64,000 nucleotides of DNA from Loripinus fragilis (Eukaryota; Mollusca; Bivalvia; Lucinida; Lucinidae). A model generated the notes under the pieces. It saw nothing but the letters and a program-made list of their open reading frames with translations, ran no database searches and was not told where the DNA came from. Numbering within the stretch: the stretch's first letter is position 1; each line of letters begins with the position of its first letter. The position numbers were made by a program, and so were the translations under genes. The stretch spans positions 22,746,477 to 22,810,476 of the forward strand of contig OZ026522.1 in assembly GCA_964019695.1 (NCBI GenBank). Reading direction: 5' to 3'. Of this stretch, positions 27,601 to 36,199 are shown piece after piece.

Positions 27601-30600
27601 TCATGTTTAACAATAGATGCCAGAGAAACTGAGAAGAGCTATTATACATTCACAAAGTACAAACTGAGAATTTTGAAGATATGCATTGCCAGGCCTTTAT
27701 TTAAGAGTGCGTAATTTGAAACAGTTTTCTTGTTTCTCAACCAAAACATATGTTATGGGTATTCAAAACACCGTCTCAATCAGACGGCTCTTTTGAGCAT
27801 CCAAAACAAATATAAAACTGATGGGTAAAAAAAATACAATTTTACGATCAAAACTTGTGTTTATTTTAACCTATAATTGTTTTAATATCGCTTCTCATAG
27901 AATGACAATCACATGTGTTAATCAGATGGGAGGTCTGATTCACTCTTGGATGGGGGTAAACTAACAGTTGGTCCAAATAATGAAACCGGTCCTTCTCGTA
28001 AATGTGAAAAATAATGTTGAAAATAAAATACAAAAAAGCCGCATTTTACAATATTTAATGAGACGATTTTTTTAGAAAACCAACACATAAGTTATTTAAA
28101 ACTAACGATAAGAAATGATTAGCATTTTACGCTCAAAATTTATTGTTATTTATACATATTGTCTGCATCAGAGATTTTGGTCAGCTTGTAAAAAAGAGTT
28201 ATTCAAATCCCATGCTTTAAAACGGAATTGTTCTTAGTTTTCATCTACATTATTTGTGTATACGGGCAGCGAAGGTTTAATATGTCGAGTATGTTCATTT
28301 ACGCAGGCTCTATTCGGCATTCGTTGCCCGATGTTTCGGCAAGTACCAAACCGCCATGTGCTGGCTTACATGTAATTCAACTTTAGCATTTCTATAGTTT
28401 GAAAACGATATCTGTTTTTTTCGCTAGTATTGGTTTCAATAGCATCATGCCCTATGCTACAAAATATTTTTAAAACAACAAAGCAATTTCCTTTTGGGCA
28501 ATAGTTACGGCTATGTCGAGAAAAACAATTACCCATAATGGCATGACCACTTAATTAGTTTAACATCTTTCTAATAACTATAGGACTCGCCTGAGAAAAT
28601 CTGATTTTGCTGCATGCGAACAACAAAGGCGCAGATCAGCCTGCGCATTGGCGCAGTCTAATCAGCGCCTTTGTTGTTCGCTTTCTGGAAAGTATTATGA
28701 TATTACTTTCCACAAGCTAAATTTCGTCATTCTAGCTACATGTATTCTCTGTAGCTGAGCAGATTGGTTTGAACCCTAATAAAGACAGGTTTGTCTCGCG
28801 ACGTGGTCCAGGGATGCTTGCAATTTTATAAAAAGTGATATATTATTGTTGTAGATCTTTAAGAAACATGCGCTGCTGTGTTATAATTAATTAAAACCTG
28901 CTAAAGGATTCTCAAGTCTTTATACTTTGGGTGTAAATTCAGGATAACTGTAATTCGGATTGTTTCCCAAAGTGCCCATGCTCATCATTAATAGGACATT
29001 AACCATTTCCTTTTACAGTAAAGCCCGTGTAAATTGGCCACTCAAAAAAGACAACGCAAAATTCTTAATGAGAAAATGCTTGCTTATTAATGAAGGTCGA
29101 ATGTATTGCAGAATGTTCCCCTTGGAACCTTCAGCAATACTTTTGACCTGCATTAAGCGATACTTGGTGTTGAAAACCAAAATTGGTCTTTTTGAGACTG
29201 GCCGTTTTACACAGGTTTTACTGGACACCGATCAACTTTACAAACCGCTCGGACCAAGATTACAAAACCAGGTGAAAATCGCAAGAGCGTCATGTTCGCT
29301 GTACACCTATAACAAATGTGTGACACCACTATAATTGAGCCATGACATGAGATTTCCAACAATGTGGTATGTGCGACCAGCAAAGCTTCAGATCAGCCTG
29401 CGCATATGCGCAGCCTGATCAGAGCCTTTTCTAGTCGCTTGCATATTTTATGAGTGTTAAGCTACCAAACTGAACACCATTTGGCGATTCTAAGCTTATA
29501 AGGAGGCTTTACAGGCTCATCTGAGTCTACACTTGTCAAAATACCACATTGTTGGAAATCACATGTCACGGCTCATATTGTATTAGGCTAACCAAAACTG
29601 CTTACATTTCTGTTTCTAAAGTCTAATGTTTTCACTTCTTCATTCTTTAATGAGTCAGGGGCAATATTGCTATTTAGCAGTGACGCACTCTTTGTTCCTC
29701 GACTTGTAAATCCATGGTACTGTATGTCTTCTTCCGATTCTGGATCTTCCGAATGGTAAGAATAAATCAATCGCATTGTTTGATCCTACAAAACAAAACA
29801 ACAACATTGACATTTGTTAAAACTACATGTACTACAAGGACGGATCCTGAGGGGGGGAGGGGGCAGTGTGTCCAGACCCCCACCACCGCCTTTAGAAAAT
29901 CACAAGTGGCTATATGTTTCCTTTGATATACTGGTACGTACCCCCTCGAGAAGCAATTGGAACCTTCTAGATGGAGGTCCGTAAGGCCCTCTGTGTAAAA
30001 AAATGGTGGTGCCTAAAAAATAGAATTTTCCTGATCCGTCAATGTAATACGTGTGGCATATGTGACTACATGTATGACATATCATACTACTCATAACTCG
30101 AATCCGTATAGCTGAAATACCTGCATAAGTCGATGTACATTAAAAAGTATGTTATGTTGAAGACCGCTGTTTTGGGAAATAAGAATAGTTACATGTATTT
30201 CAGTGGGCTGTCTCTGTGGGACGCTACGTTTTGTACACACATGATTTAATGGTTCGTTTAACCTTTTGTATTCGGGAAACCCCTAAATGATGTAGGGTGT
30301 AAAGCCGGCCCTTCCTAAATGAGTACTTTTGCAAACAGTGAAGACAGTGCTGCATTTAATCAGGGACATTGTTTGTAAAGGTCAAAAAATCTTCAGACAA
30401 AATAATACATTTTTAAAAAATATATAACTAGACATCCCTAGATATGTACAATGCACTATCCCAAGTTTATTGTTTCAAATCAGAAGGAAGAATCCATTAG
30501 TATACAAATAGTTGTAGGTGTACAGCTGCTTGAAAGGAAAACATGCTCTGTGATGGTAACAACAAAGAAAAAAACAATCAAAATTCATTTTATCCCTTTG

Positions 30601-33152
30601 TATACTGGATACCCCTTAACAGGTACTTTGACAAACAGTGAATACCCAGATGGAATGCCACATGATGCGGCATTTCATCAGGGTCTACACTGTTCGCTAT
30701 GGTAAACACAATCCATAGGAACAGAAAAAAGTCAGAATTAGGAAATGCCGACCTGTGACCCCTTACAATATAATATGGCCAATCCCATCCTTGTTGCTTT
30801 TCTCTGTATAGGAAAATCCCATCAGAATACAAAGGGTTCTTTGAAATATAATTTTGTTCAAACACTTTGTTACTTCACGATAACCAAAATATGATTCAAT
30901 AAAATATCTATTTAATTGGTATTTTTTAAATTATAAATCTGTTCAAACACTTTGTTACTACAAAATATGAATCAATGAAACCTTTAACATTATGCCAATA
31001 ATCTGAATAATAAATTAGTAAATTAAATTATACCCCAATTGGCATGTCATCGTTGTCGCATGTGTCAAGTCTTCTGCCAAACTTTAGAATAGTCACATTA
31101 CCAATTTCTTCTCCGTGTATGATATGCCAGTCTTGAGATATATCTTTCTTTGGTGTAGCATGCTCTGTCGCGTGATAGTCCTAAAGCAAAGCCAAGTATA
31201 CGAGAGTAAAGAGTGGCATGACTTATCGATCGTAAAATAATCAAACCCGAATGTTATAAAACATGTTTCATGCTCAAGTTAAATAATAATGACATTTCAA
31301 CTGCTCATAAAACTAAACTGCAAGTATTTTTTTTAATTGCTTTCAAATATCAGATACTATGTATCATGGTAATACATGTTAAAATAAAAACAAAGTTGGC
31401 TGTTAACATTTGTGAGCATGATAGTGTCAGTGCTCTATTGAGTTTGACCTACTTATGCGACGGACTGAAATCATTTGAATAGCTATGAAACATGGTAGTA
31501 TAATAATTATTCCTGCCAAGTATGGTCTGTCTCAAAATGGTAGTTAAGGGGATTGTGCCGTTTGAAGCAATTACTCACAATGGACACTCAACGGTCACTT
31601 AAGACACATGCCTACTACAAAATGTAGGTATACATCAAAAAAGTAAATAGTTGTTGGAAATACCAGAACCACAAGCTCATACATGGCTAGGGTCATACTT
31701 TAATTTGCCCTTTGACGACTCGTATTGTTGAAACAAGACGAGCGTGGCACCTAACTGAAAAATTCATAGCATGTACGTGTACCCTTTTCTACACAATACG
31801 ATAGCTTACCTCTAATTCGAAGCTACGTAAAATAATAATTAAGGCTACTAATGGCTAAACAGGTCACCAAAACGACATGTGAAGGTAGAATGAGAGGTTC
31901 CAAAACTGTTTGTCTTACCAGAGTTCTTGCTCTTTGTGAACTAGAGGAAGCTTCGTCCTCTTTATACATTAGAATATTGCATGTATTCTCGTTAAATTGT
32001 TGCATAAAAGCCGTGCCGCACGCTACATGTATTAACAGCCATGTTTTAAAGCTGCAAACTCTGTAACTATAAACATTTTTCGAAAATTTTTATTTTCTTT
32101 TTAAATCATTTGTAAAAGTAGAATTTAGCTATTTTTTCACATTAAAAATGTTCAGTACAGCTAAAAACTGCATGGAAAAGTGAATTATCTTACCAAATAG
32201 GTGTATTTTTCTCTTGTTGGTAATTCTTTGCGTCCTTCCAATAATTCTAGACCGTTGAATTTTAACATATATGCAGTTGTTTTGATAGTAATAACTTGTT
32301 AAGATTTACGAAAATGGTAAAATGTTTACCTGAATTTGAGTATTTTTACTGTGTTCTTGAAAAATAAAAACATTATTTTTAAAATTTGAAGATCAAAATT
32401 TACAGACTATGCAGCTTTAACTGGCAAAACCCCATGTATTAATCAGGCATTTCACATGCTGTTGATGCACGGATTTTGTACTTTACATATACGCATTTTT
32501 GGCCGTCACAAAAAATGACGTCAACAACGGTAACGTGCATGCATAGAAGCTAACGTAATTTAGTGTCGTTAGAATGACGTAAGTCTTTGCTCTGGAACAG
32601 GCGTTTTCAAAACCTACGAATCCTTCATACTTTTGTGCGCCATTATAGTAATACAAAAAAGAAATGTTCGAAGCATTGATCAAAAGTTTTCAAGTGACAA
32701 AATGACTTTATGCAATAGTAACGATCAAACATGTTTTTCTGATACATTAACATCTGCTAGAACCCTCGTAGGTCGTTAAAACACTCGCCTTTCAGGCTCG
32801 GGTTTCAACATCACCCTCGGGGTCCAGCAGATGTTAATGCATAGAAAACATGTTTGATCCCTATATTGATGCATGTAACTAAATATGATAAAAAATGGCT
32901 CATTCTTACTGCGAAGTAGACCTTGTTCTCCCTGACCCATCCAATGACCATGTCAGCTGGATACATCTTCCCGTTAGGAGAAATACCGAATCCAATGTAT
33001 CCACCAGCTCTTGAATGTATTTCGAATGTTATATGAGTATCGTTGTAGTTCCAGAATAGCTTCAAGTTTCCTTCGCTGTCTAGTTGCAGGGAAAAGGGAT
33101 AATCCTGAGTCGGTGTGAGGAAGTACGCCATATCTACCATGATAATGGCCAC
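9538..33152 (-). CDS. DBH/MOXD1-like copper type II monooxygenase, eleven recognised exons
   Basis: The gene runs leftward. Joining exons 32910-33152, 31034-31180, 29606-29785, 24729-24812, 24070-24243, 22969-23071, 21786-21952, 19209-19400, 17092-17151, 11003-11114 and about 9538-9674 gives one open frame of roughly 530 residues. Every intron has GT/AG ends and compatible phase. The order is an N-terminal DOMON domain, then the two copper type II ascorbate-dependent monooxygenase domains. Visible ligand motifs are KHHII (CuH pair), LHYNNP (third CuH His), QHAHLLG (HxH of CuM) and NNEMCLSY (CuM Met), so the enzyme should be active. Known relatives hydroxylate a benzylic or beta carbon of phenylethylamine-type substrates using ascorbate and oxygen, in the secretory pathway. 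Human MOXD1 is the closest match I can recall (613 residues); an invertebrate tyramine beta-hydroxylase is the alternative. The signal-peptide start is unresolved and the C-terminus looks about 30-40 residues short. Confidence 0.9.
9765..9961 (+). mobile_element. SINE-A copy (tRNA-derived)
   Basis: The head holds a box-A-like TGGCTTAGTGGTAGAG and a box-B-like GGTTTGAGCC. The body includes ACTGGTTCAACCCAGGAAGA and the tail ends in GTAAAGTCAAATCAAACAAAC-type sequence. Left flank CCCTATGGCAAAAGA and right flank CCCTATGTAAAGA form an imperfect target-site duplication. It is inserted in the sense orientation just beyond the 5' side of monooxygenase exon 11, in the intron between exons 10 and 11. 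Confidence 0.85.
10335..10925. mobile_element. Non-autonomous TA-flanked element
   Basis: The left end TATACTGACGGGCTTTAAAA and right end (inverse) TATACTGAGGGGCTTTGAAA form a terminal inverted repeat of about 28 bp continuing to AACGCTACA. Both ends begin with TA, as for Tc1/mariner-type insertion. No transposase frame lies between them. Confidence 0.8.
11003..11114 (-). CDS. Monooxygenase exon 10 (CuM methionine)
   Basis: Encodes GGASTNNEMCLSYIYVYPKI followed by PLMACVSTPTYDTIGNA and one base. The acceptor is TTTATTGTCAG|GGA and the donor GCAG|GTAAAC (phase 1). NEMCLSY holds the CuM methionine (DBH Met487 equivalent) and its neighbouring cysteine. A roughly 590-bp element with terminal inverted repeats ends 77 bp from this donor. 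The intron to exon 9 is about 6 kb. Confidence 0.92.
11420..11680 (+). mobile_element. MITE-E copy
   Basis: Runs from ATGACGTCGCGTCTGCGAGT, through CTAGTGGTTTA and ACTCGTTGGGGAAAAAG with the inverted TTTTCCCAACTCGTTT, to GAGCACTCATGTAAGATCCT. The same order occurs at 18.0 kb. Confidence 0.75.
12060..12240 (-). mobile_element. SINE-B copy, inverted
   Basis: The minus strand reads a tRNA-like head with GTCAGTAGCGAGC, box B GTTCGATTTTGG, then TTGATCATGAAATAAT and TTGCTGTCAGTCAC, in the same order as the 14.1-kb copy. Confidence 0.7.
13630..13785. repeat. Imperfect foldback of about 150 bp
   Basis: Left arm AAGAATCTATAATTCATG with GATGGGATAAAAAAATC pairs with the right arm GATTTTTCTATCCCATCC with CATGATGGATTCTT, with small gaps. 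Confidence 0.7.
14095..14285 (+). mobile_element. SINE-B copy
   Basis: The tRNA-like head includes TGTAGCGTAGTCGGTTACG and a degraded box B near CAAATTGGATCC. The body has GTGGAGATTGATCATGAAAT and TTGCTGTCAGTAAC, shared with copies at 12.1 kb and 22.0 kb. Confidence 0.7.
14303..15272. mobile_element. Foldback element with long inverted ends
   Basis: Arms of about 160 bp: the left arm includes AAAGTCGTAGA, AGGAATTCTATAAA and TAACAAAGTTATGAACCTTT. The right arm (15108-15272) is the inverse, with AAAGGTTCATAACTTTGTTA, GAATTCCTTATACACAG and TCTACGACC. The central 650 bp has no coding signal. Confidence 0.75.
15475..15645 (+). repeat. Dispersed repeat F
   Basis: TTGCAATCATCTTGATGGGG, AAGAGAGAGAGCT, TGTCTTCCTGGTGTCTCATG, CTCTTCCTCGCGGTGCCA and TGATTGTGGTATATCCTGAT, shared with 34075-34215 and, inverted, 36200-36500. 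Confidence 0.75.
15650..16320 (+). repeat. Degenerate tandem repeat, period about 155 bp
   Basis: Four or five units, each with GACGAACGATAACCAAGAT(GG), an AAAATGGC segment, TATCAGTTTGCACTTG, ACTCTAACTTAGTC, a TTTCATATATGGATTGC-like part and TTCGAATATGGG. Units diverge from each other by substitutions and small gaps. Confidence 0.85.
17092..17151 (-). CDS. Monooxygenase exon 9 (20 codons)
   Basis: A 60-bp exon encoding GDSFIVECTYNSSKRANATF. It is flanked by CATTTAG and GTAAGTAT, phase 0 on both sides. It matches the GD.L..EC.Y....R block of MOXD1/DBH just before the CuM methionine. Confidence 0.88.
17549..17642. repeat. Hairpin with perfect 25-bp arms
   Basis: Arms 17549-17573 and 17618-17642 are exact inverse copies (ATAGATCATATATTACAATT plus five bases). 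The right arm and following 190 bp recur at about 54055-54290. Confidence 0.9.
17618..17830 (+). repeat. Dispersed repeat shared with 54.06 kb
   Basis: Shares ATAATATATGATCTATGACC-like sequence, CGCATTGACCACTT, CGGATTTAC, TTGATTAAGTTGGCC and the TGATTAG.TGTGAAGCACA segment, collinear with 54055-54290. Confidence 0.7.
18015..18318 (+). mobile_element. MITE-E copy
   Basis: Runs from ATGACGTCGCATCTGAGAGC, through CCACTAGTGGTTTA and TCTTTTCCGCAACTCGTTTT, to GAGCACTCCTGTAAGATCCT. It is diverged from the 11.4-kb copy but collinear with it. Confidence 0.75.
18474..18573. repeat. Hairpin of about 100 bp
   Basis: Left arm ATAGATCACTTGTTTATTAA then TCCTATCCT, and right arm AGGATAGGATTAATACACAA then GTGATCTAT, are inverse copies with two mismatches. 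Confidence 0.85.
19209..19400 (-). CDS. Monooxygenase exon 8 (CuM His-X-His)
   Basis: Encodes 64 codons containing FQHAHLLGVGITTRHFRNG and YYDFYFQEVRQLKHEV. The acceptor is ATATTTACAG|GCA and the donor CAG|GTGAGG, phase 0. HAH corresponds to the CuM His-X-His pair (DBH His412/His414). The following D-F-x-F-Q block is the signature of the C-terminal catalytic domain. The upstream ALQDANVTEIKA region fits the helix before that motif. Confidence 0.93.
21428..21655. mobile_element. MITE-L copy, right end degraded
   Basis: Starts ATATTTCCAACAATGTGGCA and holds the central CTGATCAGAGC palindrome region and AACACCATTTGGAGTTTC. The right terminal repeat seen in the other two copies is eroded. Confidence 0.7.
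21786..21952 (-). CDS. Monooxygenase exon 7 (inter-domain segment)
   Basis: Begins with two bases completing a Gly codon, then 55 codons from IIDSSGIRLSITPNLRQYDV to CSEECVTT. The acceptor is TTTTTACAG|GT and the donor ACA|GTACGG. DSSGIRL and RQYDV match the D-S/N-S-G-x-R-L and R-x-Y-D-A/V motifs joining the two catalytic lobes. IPPNE and CSEEC match the MOXD1 IPP and C-x-x-E-C positions. A SINE-B body lies immediately upstream of the acceptor. Confidence 0.9.
21963..22080 (-). mobile_element. SINE-B copy abutting exon 7
   Basis: The minus strand reads GTAGTGCAATCAGTAGCGAG (box A region), GTTCGATCCC (box B), then GTGGAGCTTGATCATGAAAT, stopping about 10-15 bp before the AG acceptor of monooxygenase exon 7. 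No target duplication was seen. Confidence 0.7.
22740..22958. mobile_element. MITE-C copy abutting exon 6
   Basis: Terminal inverse pair TTAACCCAT / ATGGGTTAA. Central palindrome TAAACAGTGCAGACCCAGAC ... GATCAGGGTCTCCACTGTTT. It ends about 10 bp from the donor side of exon 6. Confidence 0.8.
22969..23071 (-). CDS. Monooxygenase exon 6 (third CuH ligand)
   Basis: Encodes SFYFPIHVGYSIGAKDDAVF then YVMQLHYNNPFGHE plus one base. The acceptor is TTTTTCAG|TCA and the donor GAAG|GTTTGT (phase 1). LHYNNP carries the third CuH histidine (DBH His333 equivalent), and PxHVG is the conserved turn before it. The donor is weak (GTTTGT). A MITE ends only about 10 bp beyond the exon. Confidence 0.92.
24070..24243 (-). 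CDS. Monooxygenase exon 5 (Cu monooxygenase N domain)
   Basis: Encodes 58 codons starting FEPIFTPGSEQYVHHIDILK, then CRGSYPHLD and ending in CPDNLLAWGTGGG. The acceptor is GATTGCAG|TTT and the donor GGG|GTAAGT, phase 0. YVHHIDILKC matches the conserved HHI/ML.C block, and AWGTGGG matches the AWAxGG loop of the family. Confidence 0.92.
24729..24812 (-). CDS. Monooxygenase exon 4 (CuH His-His pair)
   Basis: A 28-codon exon, YQIPAKHTTYLCTGFQVP followed by KLNGKHHIIK. It sits between TTTTTTCAG and GTAGGT, phase 0. HH corresponds to the first two CuH ligands (His262/His263 in human DBH numbering). TTYLC is the conserved disulfide-bearing T-x-Y-x-C motif. Confidence 0.92.
24896..25137 (+). repeat. 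Hairpin-bearing repeat, copy 1
   Basis: Includes CATCAAAGGGAGACTAC, a strong hairpin at about 24974-25021 (AAAGGAAAGAATTTGCTCCT and its inverse), ACCACATAAGGTGA and GCGCACGTGCG, ending GGAGCTACGCC. The same order recurs 1.05 kb to the right. Confidence 0.85.
25946..26156 (+). repeat. Hairpin-bearing repeat, copy 2
   Basis: Collinear with 24896-25137 from CATCAAAGGGAGACTAC to GGAGCTACGCC, with the hairpin partly decayed and a deletion in the left third. Confidence 0.85.
26330..26400. repeat. MITE-S core hairpin
   Basis: AAAAGAACAGTCTCATCGAG and ACGGTTCCTTTGAGTACC form a 40-45-bp imperfect hairpin. Related cores lie at 5133-5180, 27757-27810, 63070-63118 and 63205-63250. Confidence 0.75.
27757..27845. 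repeat. MITE-S core hairpin
   Basis: Core ACACCGTCTCAATCAGACGG inside GGGTATTCAAAA / TTTTGAGCATCC. It is followed by AAAACTGATGGGTAA, which also follows the 63.2-kb copy. Confidence 0.7.
28616..28681. repeat. Compact 66-bp hairpin
   Basis: GCGAACAACAAAGGCGCAGA at the left and its inverse at the right (one mismatch in 21 bp) surround CAGCCTGCGCATTGGCGCAG. The core resembles the MITE-L centre. Confidence 0.85.
28995..29235 (+). repeat. Dispersed repeat shared with 56.7 kb
   Basis: Shares TATTGCAGAATGTTCC, CAGCAATAC, GACCTGCATTAAGC and CGTTTTACACAGGTTTTACT with 56710-56860. The overlapping 71-aa and 124-aa open frames here are artefacts of the repeat. Confidence 0.6.
29343..29575. mobile_element. 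MITE-L copy next to exon 3
   Basis: Terminal inverted repeats GACATGAGATTTCCAACAAT and its inverse ending ATTGTTGGAAATCACATGTC. The central palindrome is GATCAGCCTGCGCATATGCG continuing to CAGCCTGATC. Ends about 30 bp from the donor of monooxygenase exon 3. Confidence 0.85.
29606..29785 (-). CDS. Monooxygenase exon 3 (DOMON to catalytic linker)
   Basis: Encodes 60 codons from DQTMRLIYSYHSEDPESEED to KTLDFRNRN. The acceptor is TTTTGTAG|GAT and the donor AAT|GTAAGC, phase 0. It contains YHGFTSRGTKSASLLN, matching the YHG..RGTKSL.LL block of MOXD1. Its donor is about 30 bp from a MITE-L copy at 29343-29575. Confidence 0.9.
30600..30720. mobile_element. MITE-C core hairpin
   Basis: ACAAACAGTGAATACCCAGA pairs with the inverse GGTCTACACTGTTCGC. 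The middle has ATGCCACATGATGCGGCATT. Confidence 0.7.
31034..31180 (-). CDS. Monooxygenase exon 2 (rest of DOMON)
   Basis: Encodes 49 codons from DYHATEHATPKKDISQDW to RRLDTCDNDDMPIG. The acceptor is TTGCTTTAG|GAC and the donor GGG|GTATAA, phase 0 on both sides. The segment LKFGRRLDTCD matches the conserved F-R-x-L-D/H-T-C block that follows the DOMON core in MOXD1 and DBH. The intron to exon 1 is about 1.7 kb and carries two MITEs. Confidence 0.9.
32045..32425. mobile_element. MITE with AAAGCTGCA ends
   Basis: Starts TTTTAAAGCTGCAAACTCTG and ends with the inverse (CAGACTATGCAGCTTTAA). A related copy in the opposite sense lies at about 58047-58250 (AAAGCTGCAAAGTCTGTAAC). Located in monooxygenase intron 1. 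Confidence 0.65.
32456..32868. mobile_element. MITE-H copy in intron 1 of the monooxygenase
   Basis: Inverted arms at about 32727-32768 and 32820-32862 share AACATGTTTT, CATTAACATCTGCT and ACCC. The remaining body resembles 1190-1670. It ends about 40 bp from the exon 1 donor. Confidence 0.7.
32910..33152 (-). CDS. Monooxygenase exon 1 (DOMON domain)
   Basis: Encodes a DOMON segment starting near DYPFSLQLDSEGNLKLFW, continuing through GGYIGFGISPNGKMYPADM and ending in VIGWVRENKVYFA. The donor is GCA|GTAAGA with phase 0. The upstream in-frame stop is only four or five codons before a hydrophobic run (CVVAIIMVDMAYFL), which resembles the end of a signal peptide. Either translation starts at the ATG at 33138-33140, giving a weak signal, or an upstream exon supplies the initiator and this exon begins just inside 33165 at an AG. 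I could not find that upstream exon. The downstream (left) flank is a MITE-H copy about 40 bp away. Confidence 0.88.
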
Positions 33153-34074
33153 AACGCATGCTGCTTTTCAGAGAAACATTCCCAGTTATCATACAAAAGC
33201 GGACCATATAAGGGTAAAACCATTTGAATGAACATGAACTACAATTATCTGACTACAATATTTAGATGTATTTTGACCCAAATGTATGTATTTCTAGTAT
33301 TCTTTTGACCTTGAAAAGTTCATTAGCAAAAATTGTAAATCTATATATTTTTCTACCAGAAACTTGTACATTTGGGCGAAAATACTTCTAAATATTGTAG
33401 TCGGATAATTATTGTAGTTCATGTTCATGCAACTGTTTTTTTCTAAAGTTCATCCAACGTGTCATAATATTGCAAACGGTCTCAAACCAGGAAGCGACTC
33501 TAAAAAAACTGAAAAGCATGCTGCGGATCGCTCAAACGCTGTATGTTTGGGGCGTAAAGTGATCTATGTGAGTTGTATAAATAGCTATTACAACAATGTG
33601 GCCAAAGGTATCCGTCTCCTTGATAAAAAAAGCATTTCTGTTTATACAGGAAATATTTCATGCAAGTAAGAGATATATCCTCTTAAATGGCGTTTCGCTG
33701 GCAGCCTGATAGTGGCCCGAAATGGTATGCTTATTGGCTTGAAAGACAAAGTTCACACATTATGAGACTATACAAGACAAAATCTTCCTTCGAACATTTA
33801 CCACACGGCATTCATGAGAGTACATGTTCTAAAAAAAAATAATAAAAAAAATCATCGGGCATTTTTTTCTTCAAATATGTGATATTCGACATGGGTATTA
33901 TGCCTTAACATCCCAGTATCACGGAAAAAACTACTGAAAACTACTTTGATGATAGTTCAAACCGCAATGAGACGCCGCATCAGACTTATATACGTGTACC
34001 TCCCATTGTTCGTGGGGATTCGTGGAAGTTCTGTGTTCAGTCTTTGTTTTGTTATGCATTACTTAATGTCCTTT

Positions 34075-34215
34075 CTAGTTTTGCAAACATCTTGACGAGG
34101 AAGAGAGAGCTGGTTATCTTCCTAATGTCTTGTGATTGTAAGTGTTCTGTGGCTGTTCCTCGCGGTGCCATCGCCTGAAGTGTGTGATTGTGGCATTTCC
34201 TGATCATACCCACTC
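34075..34215 (+). repeat. Dispersed repeat F
   Basis: Shares CATCTTGACGAGGAAGAGAG, CTGTTCCTCGCGGTGCCATC and TGTGATTGTGGCATTTCCTG with the 15.5-kb copy. Confidence 0.7.
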
Positions 34216-34597
34216 ACTTTTCTTACTATTTGCAAGGACATGCTATCAGACATTAACAGATTATACAATGCAAACATGTGCTAAAATAAGCGGCTTTGAT
34301 TGCTTGCGCATATGCTCGAAGTATGCATCCTTACGTTGTGCTCATATATAGTCTGAAATCGACTGAATTTGTGACGTATTGCTTAACTCTTTGCCTGCTA
34401 GCGGCGAATTTTGTTGTGTGTTGATAACTTGGATGTTCTGTCCGGCCTGATTTGGATTCAAGTTGTCTGACACACTGATGTTCCTGACAGAATATTCTGA
34501 AAAAGGTACACACAATGTTGAGAAATATCTGCAGACGACAGAAATCATGAATATGTACCCAGCATTCAAAAAGTTAATTACAATTGCCACTCCACAC

Positions 34598-34922
34598 CAT
34601 GGGCGGATCCAGAAGGGGGTTGTGGGGGGGAGGGGTCCGGACCCCCCCTGAAAATTTCACAAAAATATAGAGTTTGTTAGCAATGCTGGTCCAGATCCCC
34701 TGAAAAATCACAAAGCTACCATTCCAGCATTCAATGTTTGGCCATCATCGGCCCGTCAGCGAAAGGCCATTTAAATAACGTTTCGCTGGCGGGCCGATGA
34801 TGGCCCTCTTTAATTTTTATTTGGATCCTGTCTCCCTCACAAGAAACACACAAAAACAGCAACAAAAAAGACGTTGTCAGAGTTGGACCCCCTCTTTCAA
34901 AACTTTCTGGATCCGCGCATGG
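34598..34922. mobile_element. MITE-D full copy
   Basis: Ends CCATGGGCGGATCCAGAA and the inverse TTTCTGGATCCGCGCATGG. G-rich segment GTCCGGACCCCCCC. Central hairpin at 34738-34806 (GGCCATCATCGGCCCGTCAG with AAACG... inverse). Confidence 0.85.
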
Positions 34923-36199
34923 ATGTACCAAGTACGGCTATTATAGATATCAGAAAATAAAGGACCAAGGTGCTGATCAGACTCCCTTGATACGCAGGCT
35001 GGTCTGCTTTGTTCTTGTTAGCAAACAACAAAAACAGATTTTCACACGATGAGGCCCATTTCAAAGGCGTATTAAAACGTAACAGAGGATTGTCGCAAAT
35101 ATGCGTGTAGACTGAGGCACAATATTGCATGATTAGCATCGTTTACCTAAAATGTTTTTCATCATCGTTCAGACAGTAAATATCCAAATGGTTCTTTATA
35201 AAACAATATATCACGTCATTACGTCTATTGTGCAAGTCATTTACCTCTTATCGGTGCCACTTATCTTGTTAGTCACGTGAGACAACAACCAATGCTGTCC
35301 ACAAGGCTGAATATATTGATAGTTAATAAAAAAAATCAAAGCGTCTTTTTTATGGGGCATACATGCGCGGATCCAGACCATTTTGTCAGAGGGGGTCCAC
35401 TTTTGATTTTTTCTTCTGGGGCGAAGATGGAGATGAGCATGTGAAGTGTTTCCTTATTAATATTTCTATGGACTGTATTTAATATCCCCATTTGAAATCG
35501 CATTATAGTCTTATGTAGAGTTATGCAATTTTGTCAAAAAATTAAAACGCCACCTAGCGTCACTTTCGGTTTGTCCTCGAATCGGTGATCTGAAGGACAT
35601 TTGGACTTGGTATTTCGGGAGCGAAGTGTTTCATAACAAAATAATAACAAGGTTGTTTTATTATTAGCATTTACCATTAAAATATTTCAGTATTTTAAAA
35701 CATCTACACTCGATTTCCTTTCCAATCAGTGTCGAATGTAGGTCACTCTCCGCTGAATACTAAAAGCCGCGACCACCGACATCGCCAAAAAGTTGAGTTT
35801 AAAAATGCCAGACAGGATCCGGTATTTGAGCTAACTGTTAAAAAATCAAAAAGTTATAAGGAAAACGTTCTATACATTTTAAGAAGAACCTATAATGAAG
35901 ATGTTGTCAATTTTTGTCTTGGTATTTGCATGTTAAATAGCATTTTGATGCTTTTAAAATTTGTTGACAATTGGTATCTGTGCCCGGAATTACAATGCCT
36001 CCTTAAAGTAAAGGAAGACTTAAGTTAAGTATTGATATTTCAACATGCTGTATTAAATGCTAAATACATTGCCTTGACCGATGTCGTACTTGTGATCGAA
36101 AATAGCATTGTGATCTTCCGAAAAAATGAAACTATTTTGATTTTAATCAGTTTTAAATGTTAATTTTGCGCATCCAGAAAAATCAATACTTAACGTTAA

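Noticed and set aside
28960..29334. 124-codon plus frame overlapped by a 71-codon minus frame
   Set aside because: Lies on a dispersed repeat also present at 56.7 kb, and both strands are open, which is typical of repeat artefacts.
35729..36028. 99-codon plus frame with Lys/Arg-rich start
   Set aside because: Begins at GTG, with no splice support and no recognised family. The later part is hydrophobic AT-rich translation.
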